From the NCBI GenBank assembly GCA_019186825.1, contig JABARP010000019.1:7501-71500 (forward strand): 64,000 nt of DNA, given 5' to 3'. How positions within the stretch are numbered: the first letter of the stretch is position 1; the number at the start of each line of letters is the position of its first letter. Below are positions 28,416-38,620 of the stretch, in pieces. A program made the translations under genes and the position numbers. Source of the stretch: Pyrinomonadaceae bacterium. Its GTDB lineage: Bacteria; Acidobacteriota; Blastocatellia; Pyrinomonadales; Pyrinomonadaceae. The notes beneath the pieces were generated by a model, which saw only the letters and a program-made list of their open reading frames with translations, ran no database searches and was not told the origin of the DNA.

Positions 28416-28915
28416 TGGCTAACAAAACAACGATCAATGCCGAACCGGGCAAGCAGGAATTATTCATAATCCGCGAATTCGATGCTCCGCGGGAGCTGCT
28501 CTTTCGAGCATATACTGATCCGGAGCTTTACAAACAGTGGGTCGGCCCGAAAGACCTCACCATGACGATCGACAAGATGGACGCGGTGGACGGCGGTTCG
28601 TACCGGTTCATTCACGAGCGTGATGGGCATGAGTACGTCTTCCACGGCGTGTACCACGAGGTGTTAACGAATGAGCGGATCATCGGCACGTTCGAATTCG
28701 ACGGCCTTCCTGAAAAAGGGCATGTGATCCTTGGGACCACCCGCTTTGAAGAGCTGCCGGGCAGACGCTCGCGGATCAACCATCAATCGGTCTTTCAAAC
28801 AGTTGAGGATCGGGACGGAATGCTGCAGTCCGGGATGGAACGCGGCGTTGTCGACGGATATGAAAAGCTTGACGCGTTGCTTGCCGAGCAGGTTTCCGAC
28901 GCTGCGTCGGCATAA
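28412..28915 (+). CDS. SRPBCC (AHSA1-like) domain protein
   Basis: A protein of 167 residues with the AHSA1-type START-like fold: [20 protein letters not shown], then [10 protein letters not shown] and a C-terminal amphipathic helix ([17 protein letters not shown]). The start at 28412 overlaps the arsR stop (ATGATGG), with AAGGAG upstream; ATG 28415 is the alternative. In such ArsR operons the protein is thought to bind a hydrophobic ligand. Ligand unknown. Confidence 0.88.
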   Translation: MMANKTTINAEPGKQELFIIREFDAPRELLFRAYTDPELYKQWVGPKDLTMTIDKMDAVDGGSYRFIHERDGHEYVFHGVYHEVLTNERIIGTFEFDGLPEKGHVILGTTRFEELPGRRSRINHQSVFQTVEDRDGMLQSGMERGVVDGYEKLDALLAEQVSDAASA

Positions 28916-28941
28916 CACTGAGTCAAAAAAAGGAGATTAGT

Positions 28942-29400
28942 ATGCAAAAGATCACACCGTTTCTAATGTTCAACGACAATGCGGGCGATGCAATGGATTT
29001 TTATGTTTCGCTTTTCCCTAATTCAAAGATCGTCTCCTCGGTGCCCGGCCCTGATGGCAAAGTAATGGGCGGCTCGATCGAGATCAACGGAGAACGTATC
29101 AACACCTTCAACGGCGGCCCAACGTTCAAATTCGAACAAGGGATCTCGCTAATGGTGAATGCAGATACGCAGGACGAGATCGATCACCTATACGATGGTC
29201 TTGCCGCAGATGGTGGCGAAGAACAACCTTGCAGCTGGGTCGTGGACAAGTTTGGCGTTTCGTGGCAGATCGTGCCACCGATTCTGATGAAGCTATTGAG
29301 CGACCCCGACCGCGAAAAAGCAGGCCGCGTCGCGCAGGCGATGTTTAAAATGACGAAGATCATTATCGCAGACCTCGAAGCCGCCGCCGAGAATGCGTAA
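28942..29400 (+). CDS. VOC-family (PhnB/glyoxalase-like) protein
   Basis: A protein of 152 residues preceded by AGGAG. It resembles PhnB/3-demethylubiquinone methyltransferase-like VOC proteins: KITPFLMFNDNAGDAMDFY, then FPNSKI, GGPTFKFEQGISLMV, and GVSWQIVPPIL. Third gene of the ArsR operon. VOC proteins bind metal or small ligands; the activity here is unknown. Confidence 0.88.
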   Translation: MQKITPFLMFNDNAGDAMDFYVSLFPNSKIVSSVPGPDGKVMGGSIEINGERINTFNGGPTFKFEQGISLMVNADTQDEIDHLYDGLAADGGEEQPCSWVVDKFGVSWQIVPPILMKLLSDPDREKAGRVAQAMFKMTKIIIADLEAAAENA

Positions 29401-29454
29401 AGTGCTATCTATGATTGCCTGTGCTTTGCCCAAAATGCTAACCTTTTCGCTTTG

Positions 29455-29775
29455 ATGAAGGCAGTCACACTGATTCTTACGATCTACATCGTCGCCCTTG
29501 GCGTACAGCCATGCGGCGACGCTCTCGCTTATTTTGTTGACAAGCAGGGGCACAGCACGATCACTGCGCACATCGATAGCGGTGAGGAGGCGGACACGGA
29601 CGACTGTTCGCCGATCTGTTCGTGCTCTTGCTGCGGCCAGTCCGCACCTTCACACCCTTCGTCCTTCAACCTCAACGCCGAAGGCTTCGCGGTCATACCG
29701 CAAGTTCGAGAGACCCACTTCCATTCTTACGTTCCGGAGAATTTCTCCACCATTTGGCAGCCACCCAAGGCCTGA
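29455..29775 (+). CDS. Small exported Cys-rich protein, DUF6660-like
   Basis: The ATG at 29455 gives 106 residues (the frame also has TTG just before it). After a hydrophobic signal-like segment (VTLILTIYIVALGVQP) comes a Cys cluster, CSPICSCSCCG, and later histidines (ETHFHSY). This matches the small DUF6660-type proteins encoded before TonB receptors, mainly in Bacteroidota, with the CSPxC signature. The Cys/His content suggests metal binding in the periplasm. It lies 80 bp before the receptor gene. Confidence 0.7.
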   Translation: MKAVTLILTIYIVALGVQPCGDALAYFVDKQGHSTITAHIDSGEEADTDDCSPICSCSCCGQSAPSHPSSFNLNAEGFAVIPQVRETHFHSYVPENFSTIWQPPKA

Positions 29776-29855
29776 CTCTGATCACAACGTGCTCCCATTT
29801 TACCGCCATTGCATTCGCATTCGGCGATCACAGTTGTATTTGAGTTAGGAGAAAG

Positions 29856-32030
29856 ATGAAAAAGCTTTTTATTGTACTGGCCGTGGCGATCGCGGCCTCC
29901 CCGATATTTGCCCAGGACGGCAATTCCCTGCGGCTTAAGATCAAGAATTCGGAAACCAACCAGGCCGTTGCCGACGTGACCGTTACGGTCGTGGGTACGG
30001 ATCGACAGGCAGTTTCCGCTGCTGACGGCCGGGTCGAGATCACCGGCATACCGAACGGCGAACATTCCATAGACGTATTTTCGCCCGGATACGAGCGCGT
30101 GGTTTTGAAACTCACGTTTCCGCTCGCCGACGCCTCCGAACGCGTCGTCCTCTTGACGATCAACACGGAGCTTGGCTCCGTTACCGTAAACCTTACGCGT
30201 ACCGGCCGCGAGATAGAGGATGAGCCGACTCGCGTCGAATCGATCGACGAAGAGGAGGTCGATGAGAAGATAAATATGCGGCCCGCCAACGTCTCAATGG
30301 TGCTTCACGAAAGCACCGGTATTCAGGTCAATCAGACCTCAGCTGCCTCGGCAACGCAGAGCATACGGATACAGGGACTCGATGGCCGCTACACGCAGCT
30401 TCTAAAGGACGGATTCCCCGCGTTCGGAGGCTTTTCGGGCAGCCTGAGCATCCTCGAGATCCCGCCGCTCGATCTCAAGCAAGTTGAGGTGATCAAGGGC
30501 CCTTCCGGCACGCTCTATGGTGCGGGGGCGATCGCCGGCGTTGTTAATTTCGTCTCAAAAACACCATCCGAACGGCAGACTACGAGCCTGATACTTAATC
30601 AAACGTCCGCTCTCGGAACCGACTTTTCGATCTTCACGTCGCGCCGATATGCAAGATTTGGCTACACGCTGTTGGGTTCGGCGAATTATCAACGCGAATA
30701 CGACGTTGATGACGACGATTTTACCGAATTACCGCGAACAAAGGCCTTCACGGTCAACCCGCGATTCTTCATCACCCTGGATGACAAAACGGAGCTGACG
30801 ATCGGCAGTTCCTTCGGCTATCAATCTCGCGTTGGCGGTGACATCTTCGCGATCAGCAAAGGCCCGAACGGCATTCATCAATACTTCGAAAAGAGCGACT
30901 CACTTCGCAGCATCACGACCCTAAATCTAGCCAGAAGCTTTACCGACGGGAGCCGATTTGTCGGCCGCCAAAGCCTTGCATTTTTCTCGCGGACGATCAA
31001 GGCACCGGGCCACGAGTTCAAGGGCTCGCAGTTCAATTCCTACACAGACCTCGCCTACTACAAAGCGATCGGCCGGAACGCCTTTGTGCTGGGGGCGAAC
31101 GTGGTTTATGACCGATTTCGCGAAACGAGGCCTATAAGCGCTCCGCTCGATCGGAGCGAGACACGTACGACCGTTGGAGTCTTCGTGCAGGATACGGTCG
31201 ATATAACGCCGAAATTGAGCATCGAGGCGGGCCTCCGCGTCGATCGCGTCGCCGATTACGGAACGTTCGTCCTACCGCGAGTTTCGCTTTTGTACCGCTT
31301 TAGTGACCATCTCACCTCGCGGATCGGCTATGGACTTGGCTACAAGCCGCCGAGCGTTTTCACTGAGGATGCCGAGGAAAAGCTCTTTGAGAATGTTGTC
31401 AGCATCGGCAACACGCTCAAAGCCGAGCGAAGCCAGGGCGGGACATTCGACTTGAACTACACGGGGACGATCGGCGACAAAATAGAGTACTCGATAAATC
31501 AGCTCTTCTTTTACACGCAGATCACCAAGCCTCTTGTGCTAACTCCGGGATCCGACGGCCTCTTTCGATTTAGTAATGCTGCCTCGCCGATAGTCAGCAA
31601 GGGCGGCGAAACGAATTTCAAGGCCACCTACGGCATCGCAAAGCTGTTTGTCGGATACACCTTCACGGACGCAAAAGCGGGATATCTAACTGGGAACCGC
31701 CGCCTCACGCTTTTGCCGCGGCATAAGGTGAATTCTTCGTTCGTGCTTGAAAAGGCCGAGAGTTTCAAGACCGGTGTCGAGTACTATTTCGGGAGTCGTC
31801 AGGTGCTCGACGATCGTTCGCTGACGCGAAATATCCACGAGTTCGGCATTTTTGCGGAAAAGACCTTCGGGAAGATCAGCATTTTCATCAACGGTGAAAA
31901 CCTTTTCGATGAACGCCAGGGCCGGTATTCGCCTGTCGTCCTTGGCCCGCACAGCAACCCGACGTTCGCCGAGATCTACACGCATACCGAGGGGCGGATT
32001 TTCAACGGCGGCATCAAGCTGCGATTCTGA
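29856..32030 (+). CDS. TonB-dependent outer-membrane receptor (probable metal or siderophore uptake)
   Basis: A protein of 724 residues with AGGAGAAAG before the ATG and a signal peptide ending at PIFAQ. Residues about 25-110 form a carboxypeptidase-regulatory-like domain, 125-235 the plug (SIRIQGLDGRYTQLLKDGFP, VEVIKGPSGTLYGAGAIAGVVN), and the remainder the beta-barrel, ending in KLRF with the terminal Phe needed for assembly. The neighbouring Cys-rich protein points to a metal-related substrate; this is inference. Confidence 0.9.
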   Translation: MKKLFIVLAVAIAASPIFAQDGNSLRLKIKNSETNQAVADVTVTVVGTDRQAVSAADGRVEITGIPNGEHSIDVFSPGYERVVLKLTFPLADASERVVLLTINTELGSVTVNLTRTGREIEDEPTRVESIDEEEVDEKINMRPANVSMVLHESTGIQVNQTSAASATQSIRIQGLDGRYTQLLKDGFPAFGGFSGSLSILEIPPLDLKQVEVIKGPSGTLYGAGAIAGVVNFVSKTPSERQTTSLILNQTSALGTDFSIFTSRRYARFGYTLLGSANYQREYDVDDDDFTELPRTKAFTVNPRFFITLDDKTELTIGSSFGYQSRVGGDIFAISKGPNGIHQYFEKSDSLRSITTLNLARSFTDGSRFVGRQSLAFFSRTIKAPGHEFKGSQFNSYTDLAYYKAIGRNAFVLGANVVYDRFRETRPISAPLDRSETRTTVGVFVQDTVDITPKLSIEAGLRVDRVADYGTFVLPRVSLLYRFSDHLTSRIGYGLGYKPPSVFTEDAEEKLFENVVSIGNTLKAERSQGGTFDLNYTGTIGDKIEYSINQLFFYTQITKPLVLTPGSDGLFRFSNAASPIVSKGGETNFKATYGIAKLFVGYTFTDAKAGYLTGNRRLTLLPRHKVNSSFVLEKAESFKTGVEYYFGSRQVLDDRSLTRNIHEFGIFAEKTFGKISIFINGENLFDERQGRYSPVVLGPHSNPTFAEIYTHTEGRIFNGGIKLRF

Positions 32031-32054
32031 TCGGTTCGCCAAGAACCGAAACAA

Positions 32055-32094
32055 AAAGAGCACAAGCGCCCGCAAATGGCGTCTTGTGCTCTTT
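32055..32094. terminator. Bidirectional terminator between the TonB receptor and etfA
   Basis: A perfect 12-bp stem (aaagagcacaag with cttgtgctcttt), extended inward by cgcc/ggcg, with an A-rich left flank. It serves both convergent genes. Confidence 0.85.
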
Positions 32095-32120
32095 ACCTAA
32101 AACCGCTCTTGCGTGTCGGA

Positions 32121-33089
32121 TCAGGCTTTTGCCAGTTCCTCGATCATCACCGGCACTGCCTCAAACAGATCGCCGACGATGCCGTAGTCGGCAATGTCGA
32201 AGATCGGTGCCTCGGCGTCCTTGTTGATGGCTACAATCGTGCCGGAATTCTTCATCCCGACGATGTGTTGTATCGCTCCTGAAATTCCGAGTGCAATGTA
32301 GAGCTTTGGTGCGACGGTCTGGCCCGAAGAACCGATCTGGCGGTCGATCGGGAGCCAATCCGAATCGCAGATCGGACGCGATGCCGCAAGGTCGCCGCCG
32401 AGTGCCTCAGCTAACTTTTCGGCGAGGGCGATATTCTCTTGCGATTTGATCCCACGGCCGATCGCAACGATCACGTTCGACTTTGAAAGGTCAACAGCCG
32501 CCTTCGCTTCGCGGAACGCCTCTTCCGACGTCATTCTGATATCGCCGACGCTGACATCGACCGTCTCCACCTGCGCAGAACCCTTCGCGGCATCATCACC
32601 GCGAAACGCTCCGGACTGAAACGTAACAAAATACGGTGCATCGCCGCCAAGCGAGACATCCGCGTCGAGCTTACCGAGGAAAATACGGCGTGTAAGCAAA
32701 AGTTTGCCGCCTTCCGCACGGTATCTGATGCAATCGCCGACAACCTCGCGTCCGAGCCGAGCAGCGACCTTCGGTGCGAAATCACGAGCCTGATACGTAT
32801 GCGACATCACGACGTACTGCGGATTTACTGACTTGATGACCTCGGTCAACGCGTCTGCATAACCGTCCGGCGAATACTGCCCAAGTTTTGCGTTCTTGGC
32901 AACGATCACCTTCTCGAGGTCGTAACCGGCAATATCATTTGCGACCGTGCAATCTTTATCGCAAAGGATCACTGCCGCTGCTTTCAAACCGAGATCGCTC
33001 CCGATCTTTTGAGCTGCAGCAATGGCCTCGACCGATGCCTTGTTGAGGACACAGTCCTTGTGTTCGATGAATACTAAAATACCGCTCAT
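32121..33089 (-). CDS. etfA: Electron transfer flavoprotein alpha subunit
   Basis: A protein of 322 residues. The N-terminal domain starts [20 protein letters not shown]; the C-terminal FAD domain carries [21 protein letters not shown] and [17 protein letters not shown], which are diagnostic of EtfA/FixB. With EtfB it moves electrons from acyl-CoA and other dehydrogenases to ETF-quinone oxidoreductase. Unusually it is separated from etfB by a 1.7-kb VCBS gene and a terminator, so it needs its own promoter in 33090-33180; TTGACA occurs there on the minus strand but without a well-placed -10. Confidence 0.95.
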   Translation of the reverse strand: MSGILVFIEHKDCVLNKASVEAIAAAQKIGSDLGLKAAAVILCDKDCTVANDIAGYDLEKVIVAKNAKLGQYSPDGYADALTEVIKSVNPQYVVMSHTYQARDFAPKVAARLGREVVGDCIRYRAEGGKLLLTRRIFLGKLDADVSLGGDAPYFVTFQSGAFRGDDAAKGSAQVETVDVSVGDIRMTSEEAFREAKAAVDLSKSNVIVAIGRGIKSQENIALAEKLAEALGGDLAASRPICDSDWLPIDRQIGSSGQTVAPKLYIALGISGAIQHIVGMKNSGTIVAINKDAEAPIFDIADYGIVGDLFEAVPVMIEELAKA

Positions 33090-33179
33090 AAAAGGTCAGA
33101 ATATCCGAAATTCGAATCTAAAATTATGTCAATAAACCCAGCACTAAGCAAATTCGGCTTGAAATGGCAGAGAGAATCA

Positions 33180-33210
33180 AGAAAGGCTGCCCGGTGCGGA
33201 CAGCCTTTCT
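33180..33210 (-). terminator. Terminator of the VCBS-repeat gene
   Basis: A stem of agaaaggctg with cagcctttct and a GC-rich loop. The T run after it on the minus strand is weak. Confidence 0.65.
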
Positions 33211-33261
33211 CCCAAGCATGACCTTTACAAAAGCCTCTTTGGCTTCTGTTCAGGTCCCGAA

Positions 33262-34923
33262 TTACGGATTCGCAGACGCCGGAACCGGTTTGTCGCTTCC
33301 GAGGCCGAAAGCTACGACCGAGACGCCGGCGGTCGAACCGTTGATCCACCACGTTCCGCCACGATAGATCGCCTGATCTTCCGTTCCGTCGCCGTCGTAA
33401 TCGCCCGGAGCCGGTACGTCGCCAGCAGCACCGAACTGAACCACTGCGGTCTGTGAATCGCTGCTGCGGAAGATATACCAATTCCCTTCCGCCGCGCGGA
33501 ATACAGCAAGGTCGGTCTTGCCGTCGCCGTCATAGTCGCCCTGAACCGGGACATCGCCGGCTCCACCGAGTGTTCCGGACAACACGGTGCCGCCCGATAG
33601 CGGGCCTGCCCACGAACCGCTGGAATACATTACAGTGTCAGCCTTGCCGTCGCCGTCGTAATCGCCGACCACGGGTGTAGTTCCCGGCACGTTGGTAACG
33701 ACCATGCCGCTCGTGCTGCCAAGAACGTAGAAGTTCGAATCAGACGAGCGATAGATCGCGACATCGTCTTTGCCGTCGCCGTCGAAATCACCAACGGTCG
33801 GGACATCGCCTGTCGAGCCCCAAGCGTAACCCGAAAGCGTAAAGCCCGCGCTATTCAGGATGTAGAAGTCTGCCGCACCTTCCGTATCGCTTGCGCGGAA
33901 GATGGCTGTGTCAGCCTTGCCATCACCATCGTAATCGGCCGGCGTCAGGACATCCGTGGAAATTCCCCAGTTGATGACCGATACACCTGCGGTCGATCCA
34001 TTGATGTACCAGTTGCCTTCGCTCGGACGAAACACGGAAACATCCGTCTTGCCGTCGTGATCAAAGTCGGCTCTCGAAGAAGCAACGGTCGCAGTCGAAG
34101 ACGTCCCAACAAGCTTGAACGGGAAATCCACGTTGACATCCGGAGCTGCGGCCGGATTACCGGTATCCAGAGCATCAACCCACCCGGTTCCAGTCAGCTG
34201 TCGCGCGTTCCAGCCGGGCTGCGTGCGGCTTCCAACGACAGTCGCGGGCGGTGCAAAGTGGGCCCCGTTTGCCGCGATAGCGGTCTGAAAATCGATCCAG
34301 TATGTACCCGCAGAAAGTACCTGTGCAGGGCTTACCGTAATATTGTTCTGCCAAACCTTTCGCGTAGTTCCGGGCGTTGCAGGAGCAGGGACAACGGTGC
34401 CGCCCGTTCTATAGATCAGGGCATCAGTCGAAGTTGCGAGCCGGTTCGTCGTCGTATCTCCAAAAATGATCGACGAGCCGGAATCTCCGGGACGCCCGCT
34501 CCAGATCTGAAGAGTTGCTGAGAGGATCGGGCTCGTCGATCCCGAAAAGCCGGTCTGGTATGCAAACGTAACGACCTGGTCAACCGTCCACGTTTGTCCT
34601 GCAGGGACAGTGAAATCATCTGCACATCTGAAGGAAGTCGCAGTGGTCAGGGAGCAACTCGTTCCAAGTGTCGTATTCGACTCGGTCGTGTTGCCCGTAT
34701 CGTGCTGTAGTTCGCTCCATTGTGTTCCGGCCGGAGCGGCAACACCGCTCTCGGTCATCGTACCGGTAGGAAGCGGAGCATTATCGTAAAGGTATCCGCC
34801 TACGGTGGACGGAACAGAGGTGGCGGTCGTGCCTGCGGCGGACCACAGGCCGAGAACAGCCAATGCGCCGATCGCTAAACCGCCGGTGATCAAGCGAAGG
34901 GGGTTTCTGTGCTTCTTTAACAT
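33262..34923 (-). CDS. Secreted FG-GAP/VCBS-repeat protein
   Basis: The ATG at 34923 has AGGAG upstream and gives 553 residues; the frame to 34977 is longer without support. An N-terminal signal anchor (GGLAIGALAVLGLWSAAG) is followed by a 250-residue beta-rich domain, then at least six repeats of about 45 residues with Ca-binding motifs such as DFDHDGKTD, DYDGDGKAD, DFDGDGKDD and DYDGDGTED. The first and last repeats share GNWYI/WWINGSTAGVSV. It is a probable surface or extracellular beta-propeller protein. It lies between etfB and etfA without functional link. Confidence 0.85.
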   Translation of the reverse strand: MLKKHRNPLRLITGGLAIGALAVLGLWSAAGTTATSVPSTVGGYLYDNAPLPTGTMTESGVAAPAGTQWSELQHDTGNTTESNTTLGTSCSLTTATSFRCADDFTVPAGQTWTVDQVVTFAYQTGFSGSTSPILSATLQIWSGRPGDSGSSIIFGDTTTNRLATSTDALIYRTGGTVVPAPATPGTTRKVWQNNITVSPAQVLSAGTYWIDFQTAIAANGAHFAPPATVVGSRTQPGWNARQLTGTGWVDALDTGNPAAAPDVNVDFPFKLVGTSSTATVASSRADFDHDGKTDVSVFRPSEGNWYINGSTAGVSVINWGISTDVLTPADYDGDGKADTAIFRASDTEGAADFYILNSAGFTLSGYAWGSTGDVPTVGDFDGDGKDDVAIYRSSDSNFYVLGSTSGMVVTNVPGTTPVVGDYDGDGKADTVMYSSGSWAGPLSGGTVLSGTLGGAGDVPVQGDYDGDGKTDLAVFRAAEGNWYIFRSSDSQTAVVQFGAAGDVPAPGDYDGDGTEDQAIYRGGTWWINGSTAGVSVVAFGLGSDKPVPASANP

Positions 34924-35231
34924 CGTACTTTCTCCTTTTCTAGATTCGATCAACTTCGTAAGTAAAGAGCGACCCAATTACCTAATGCAATTCCGGCGCA
35001 GCATAGCCTGCGTTGAGTGGGGTCACACATAAGCAAAAAGATCGCCGTCAGATTAGTTAGCGAAGATAATGCCTTATCTGAACGAGAAAGCCAAATCTAC
35101 AGAGCAGATTCCCAAAAAGCACTCGTCAACGGATCAGAGCAGGGTCTCGCGTTTGTAAAGGCCGAATGCAGATCGGGCCCGAAATCCTAGGACATCGGGC
35201 CCGAACTTGGATAAAACCTCGTCGTGTTAGA
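34924..35231. other. Intergenic region between etfB and the VCBS gene
   Basis: A 308-bp gap. Its left part must hold the VCBS promoter, but no box pair stands out. Its right part holds the palindromic stem at 35173-35204 after etfB. No gene is seen. Confidence 0.55.
35173..35204. terminator. Terminator-like double palindrome after etfB
   Basis: tcgggcccga occurs twice (35173-35182 and 35195-35204), 12 bp apart. Each copy is itself a perfect palindrome, so they can pair with each other as a 10-bp stem or fold singly. No T run follows, so it may stabilise RNA ends or be a protein-binding site instead. Confidence 0.55.
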
Positions 35232-36008
35232 TCAAATAACGCGTACTTCGTTCTTCAGTTTCTCCACGAGTTCGACCGCGCCTTTCTTGGCGTCGCCATC
35301 GCCGAGCATCTGCGTTTGCTTCGTCTTCAATGGCATATAGACCTTCTCGATCTTCGAAGCTGATGGGAACGTCGCAACCGAAGGCGTGACCTCGCGGATC
35401 TCCTTAGATTTTGCGGCCATAATGCCCTTTAGAGAAGCGTATCGGATCTGCGAAATGCCCGATTGGATGGTAAGAAGTGCGGGAAGGTCGTAAGTGAACC
35501 ACTGATACCATCCGCCCTCAAGTTCACGCTTGATGCGGATCTTATCGCCTAAGCTCTCACGATCGACCTCAATGACGATCGTCGCATGCGGAACACCAAG
35601 CAATTCCGCGAGGATCACGCCTGTCTGCCCAAAGCTCGCGTCATCGGACTGAAGGCCGCCGAAGATGAGATCGGGCTTCTCGTCGCGAATTGCGTCGGCG
35701 ATCGTGCTTGCGATCTGGTATGCCGAAAGCGATCTCGCATCTTCGACCACGATGTGTATCGCGCGGTTAGCTCCGCGGGCGAGTGCATCCTTGATGACGG
35801 TCTTCGCCGATTGGGGCCCGAGGGTGCAAACAACGACCTCGCCTTCGCCCTTTGCCTCGACCGTTCGAAGGGCCTCTTCAAGCGCGTACCCGTCAGATTC
35901 ATTCGTCTGAAGGGCGACATCAGTCTCGTTGATCCATTTTTCGTCTGCCCCGATGCGCAAGACCGCATCCTTGTTGGCGACTTGTTTCATTAGAACAATG
36001 ATCTTCAT
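35232..36008 (-). CDS. etfB: Electron transfer flavoprotein beta subunit
   Basis: A protein of 258 residues, starting MKIIVLMKQVANKDAVLRIG, with ESDGYALEEALR, and the AMP-binding region LIFGGLQSDDASFGQTGVILAELLG, all typical of EtfB/FixA. It is 5 bp downstream of fabF, so it is co-transcribed with the fatty-acid genes; ETF takes electrons from acyl-CoA dehydrogenases, a plausible link. Confidence 0.95.
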   Translation of the reverse strand: MKIIVLMKQVANKDAVLRIGADEKWINETDVALQTNESDGYALEEALRTVEAKGEGEVVVCTLGPQSAKTVIKDALARGANRAIHIVVEDARSLSAYQIASTIADAIRDEKPDLIFGGLQSDDASFGQTGVILAELLGVPHATIVIEVDRESLGDKIRIKRELEGGWYQWFTYDLPALLTIQSGISQIRYASLKGIMAAKSKEIREVTPSVATFPSASKIEKVYMPLKTKQTQMLGDGDAKKGAVELVEKLKNEVRVI

Positions 36009-36013
36009 TTCTT

Positions 36014-37255
36014 CTATTCTGAATACCTCTTAAAGATCAGACACGCATTTGTCCCGCCGAATCCAAAATTATTCGATAGAACGTACTCCGCCTTATGTTC
36101 GCGAGGTGTGTTCGGCACATAATCGAGGTCGCAGTCGGGATCAGGAGTCGTGTAGTTGATCGTCGGCGGCACGATATTCTCGTTCAAGACTTTTACAGAA
36201 AATACTGCTTCGAGGCCGCCTGCTGCACCGAGAGCGTGCCCTGTCATCGACTTGGTCGAGCTTACCGGTATCTTGTACGCACGTTCACCGAAAACTTGTT
36301 TTATCGCGAGCGTCTCGAACTTATCGTTGTACGGCGTCGATGTGCCGTGAGCGTTGATATAGTCGATCGCGTCGGGCGAAATACCGGCGTCTTGCAAGGC
36401 ACGCTCCATCACGCGGACCGCACCAGAGCCGGATTCGTCAGGCATCGTTACATGGAAAGCGTCACCGCTCATGCCATAGCCCACGATCTCCCCGAGGATC
36501 TTCGCACCACGCCGCCTTGCGAATTCAAGTTCTTCTAGCACTAGAATGCCTGCGCCCTCGCCGATCACAAACCCGTCGCGTTCGAGATCGAATGGCCTTG
36601 ATGCGGTCTTCGGATCGTCATTTCGAGTGGAAAGAGCCCGCATCGAGGCAAAACCCGCTACCGACATCGGCGTAATGGCGCTTTCCGCGCCGCCGCAGAT
36701 CATCGCATCGGCATCGCCGCGCTCAATAAGGCGGAAACTGTCGCCGATCGCGTGAGCACCGGCGGAACAGGCGGTTGCTGTCGCCGAATTTGGGCCCTTT
36801 GCACCGTGTCGTATCGAAACATTTCCCGATGCAAGGTTGACGATAGCGGAAACGATGAAGAACGGCGATACGCGGTCAGGCCCCGAAGTGAGCAGCTTTT
36901 CGTGTTCACGTTCGATCGCCCAAAAGTCCCCGATGCCGGAGCTGATGTACGTTCCGACCATCTCCGCGTTCGAGTCGTCGATGACGAGGCCGCTGTTCTT
37001 CACAGCTTCGTCTGAGGCCGCCAACGCAAAATGCGTGAACGCACCCATCCGTCGAGCCTCCTTCTTTTCCAGGAACGAAAGCGGATCGAAATCCTTGACC
37101 TCGCATGCGAATTTGACCGAGAAGTCCGACGCATCGAACTTCTTGATATAGTCGGCTCCGCTCTTGCCCTCAAGCAGCGACTGCCACGTTGTAGGCACGT
37201 CGTGGCCAACCGCCGTTACCAGACCAAGCCCTGTTACAACTACTCGACGCTTCAT
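36014..37255 (-). CDS. fabF: 3-oxoacyl-ACP synthase II
   Basis: Elongating condensing enzyme of type II fatty-acid synthesis. ATG 37255 opens the canonical MKRRVVVTGLGLVTAVG and gives 413 residues; the longer frame to 37297 adds a non-family tail. Catalytic Cys is in ATACSAGAHAIG, the two His are in NAHGTSTPYND and STKSMTGHALGAAGG, and NNFGFGGTNA lies near the C-terminus. It follows acpP by about 95 bp and precedes etfB. Confidence 0.96.
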   Translation of the reverse strand: MKRRVVVTGLGLVTAVGHDVPTTWQSLLEGKSGADYIKKFDASDFSVKFACEVKDFDPLSFLEKKEARRMGAFTHFALAASDEAVKNSGLVIDDSNAEMVGTYISSGIGDFWAIEREHEKLLTSGPDRVSPFFIVSAIVNLASGNVSIRHGAKGPNSATATACSAGAHAIGDSFRLIERGDADAMICGGAESAITPMSVAGFASMRALSTRNDDPKTASRPFDLERDGFVIGEGAGILVLEELEFARRRGAKILGEIVGYGMSGDAFHVTMPDESGSGAVRVMERALQDAGISPDAIDYINAHGTSTPYNDKFETLAIKQVFGERAYKIPVSSTKSMTGHALGAAGGLEAVFSVKVLNENIVPPTINYTTPDPDCDLDYVPNTPREHKAEYVLSNNFGFGGTNACLIFKRYSE

Positions 37256-37351
37256 ATGATCTTTCTTTTTAGATGCCAAAATGGTGAATGAAGGCAATTC
37301 TCCTCTTCATTCACCATATTGCAAACCTCTAAGACAAGGCTCGCTCGCGAG

Positions 37352-37588
37352 TTAGCCCTTGTGCTGTTCGACATACGCGTACGCATCCCGCACGCTCTGG
37401 ATCTTTTCAGCATCCTCGTCCGGGATTTCGATATCGAATTCTTCTTCGAAACGCATTACCAGCTCAACCAGATCGAGCGAATCTGCGCCGAGGTCCTCGA
37501 TGAAACGAGCATTTTCCGTAACTTCGGCTTCATCGACGGCGAGTTCATCTACGATGATCTGTTTGATCTTATCCTGTACTTCTGACAT
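37352..37588 (-). CDS. acpP: Acyl carrier protein
   Basis: A 78-residue acidic protein with the 4'-phosphopantetheine Ser in [20 protein letters not shown] lies before the ATG. It carries the growing acyl chain for FabD, FabH and FabF, which flank it in the operon. Confidence 0.97.
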   Translation of the reverse strand: MSEVQDKIKQIIVDELAVDEAEVTENARFIEDLGADSLDLVELVMRFEEEFDIEIPDEDAEKIQSVRDAYAYVEQHKG

Positions 37589-37611
37589 AGGTTCTCCTTT
37601 TGATTGTTTGC

Positions 37612-38571
37612 TTAACTTAAATTTTCTCGTAAAGAATGCGTGTTCTCGATATTACTATACGCAGCCTCTTTTTCTATCTGACGGACAAGGCCCGTGAGCA
37701 CTTTGCCCGGACCGATCTCTACGAATTTCCCAACTCCGTCCTGCGACAGCCGCCGTATCGACTGCAGCCACTTTACCGACTGCGATACCTGGCGTTCCAA
37801 TTTCGTTTGGACAGTTCGCGGATCAGCATTCGGTTCCGCATCGACGTTCTGAACAACAGGAAAAGCGAATTCCCCATATTTTAGCTCAGCGAGCTCGTCC
37901 TTCAAACGCTCCTCCGCAGGCTTCATCAGTTCACAGTGGAACGGAGCGGATACGTTCAGCTTTATCGCACGCTTTGCCCCCTTCGCCTTTGCCATTTCGC
38001 ATGCACGATCAACGGCTTCCGAATTCCCTGCGATAACGATCTGCGACGGCGAATTGATATTCGCCGGCGAACAGATCTGGCCTTCGGCGGCATCAGCACA
38101 GAGAGTTTCAACGCCTTCGAGCTCAAGCCCCATTATCGCGGCCATTCCGCCAACGCCGACGGGAACGGCGTCTTGCATATACGTTCCGCGATTTCTGACC
38201 GTTCTAACCGCAGCCGCAAAATCCAAAACACCGGCGGCAACCAATGCCGAATATTCGCCTAAGCTGTGCCCAGCCGCAAAATCCGGTTCCGGCAAACCTT
38301 CCGCTTTTCCGACTCTGTATAGAGCAGTTGAAACCGTCAGGATCGCGGGCTGAGTATTCGCCGTCAGCTGAAGGTCGCTCTCATCGCCGCCAAAACACAT
38401 TTTTGAGAGCGAGAATCCAAGAGCATCGTCCGCTTCCTCGAATACCTCACGCGCAACCGCAAAATTCTCAAAAAGATCCTTGCCCATTCCCACAGACTGC
38501 GAACCTTGTCCGGGAAATAGATAGGCGACGCGCGGATGCCGTTCGATATATTCGGAATTCTGTTCTGCCAT
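37612..38571 (-). CDS. fabD: Malonyl-CoA:ACP transacylase
   Basis: A protein of 319 residues. [17 protein letters not shown] is the N-terminal signature, [10 protein letters not shown] carries the nucleophilic Ser, the His is in SAPFHCELM, and [12 protein letters not shown] follows. It charges ACP with malonate. It sits between fabH and acpP in the operon. Confidence 0.96.
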   Translation of the reverse strand: MAEQNSEYIERHPRVAYLFPGQGSQSVGMGKDLFENFAVAREVFEEADDALGFSLSKMCFGGDESDLQLTANTQPAILTVSTALYRVGKAEGLPEPDFAAGHSLGEYSALVAAGVLDFAAAVRTVRNRGTYMQDAVPVGVGGMAAIMGLELEGVETLCADAAEGQICSPANINSPSQIVIAGNSEAVDRACEMAKAKGAKRAIKLNVSAPFHCELMKPAEERLKDELAELKYGEFAFPVVQNVDAEPNADPRTVQTKLERQVSQSVKWLQSIRRLSQDGVGKFVEIGPGKVLTGLVRQIEKEAAYSNIENTHSLRENLS

Positions 38572-38620
38572 TAAGGTCAGGTAAAGCTATCTGATCTCGT
38601 TCAGTCCGACGTGCCCAGGA

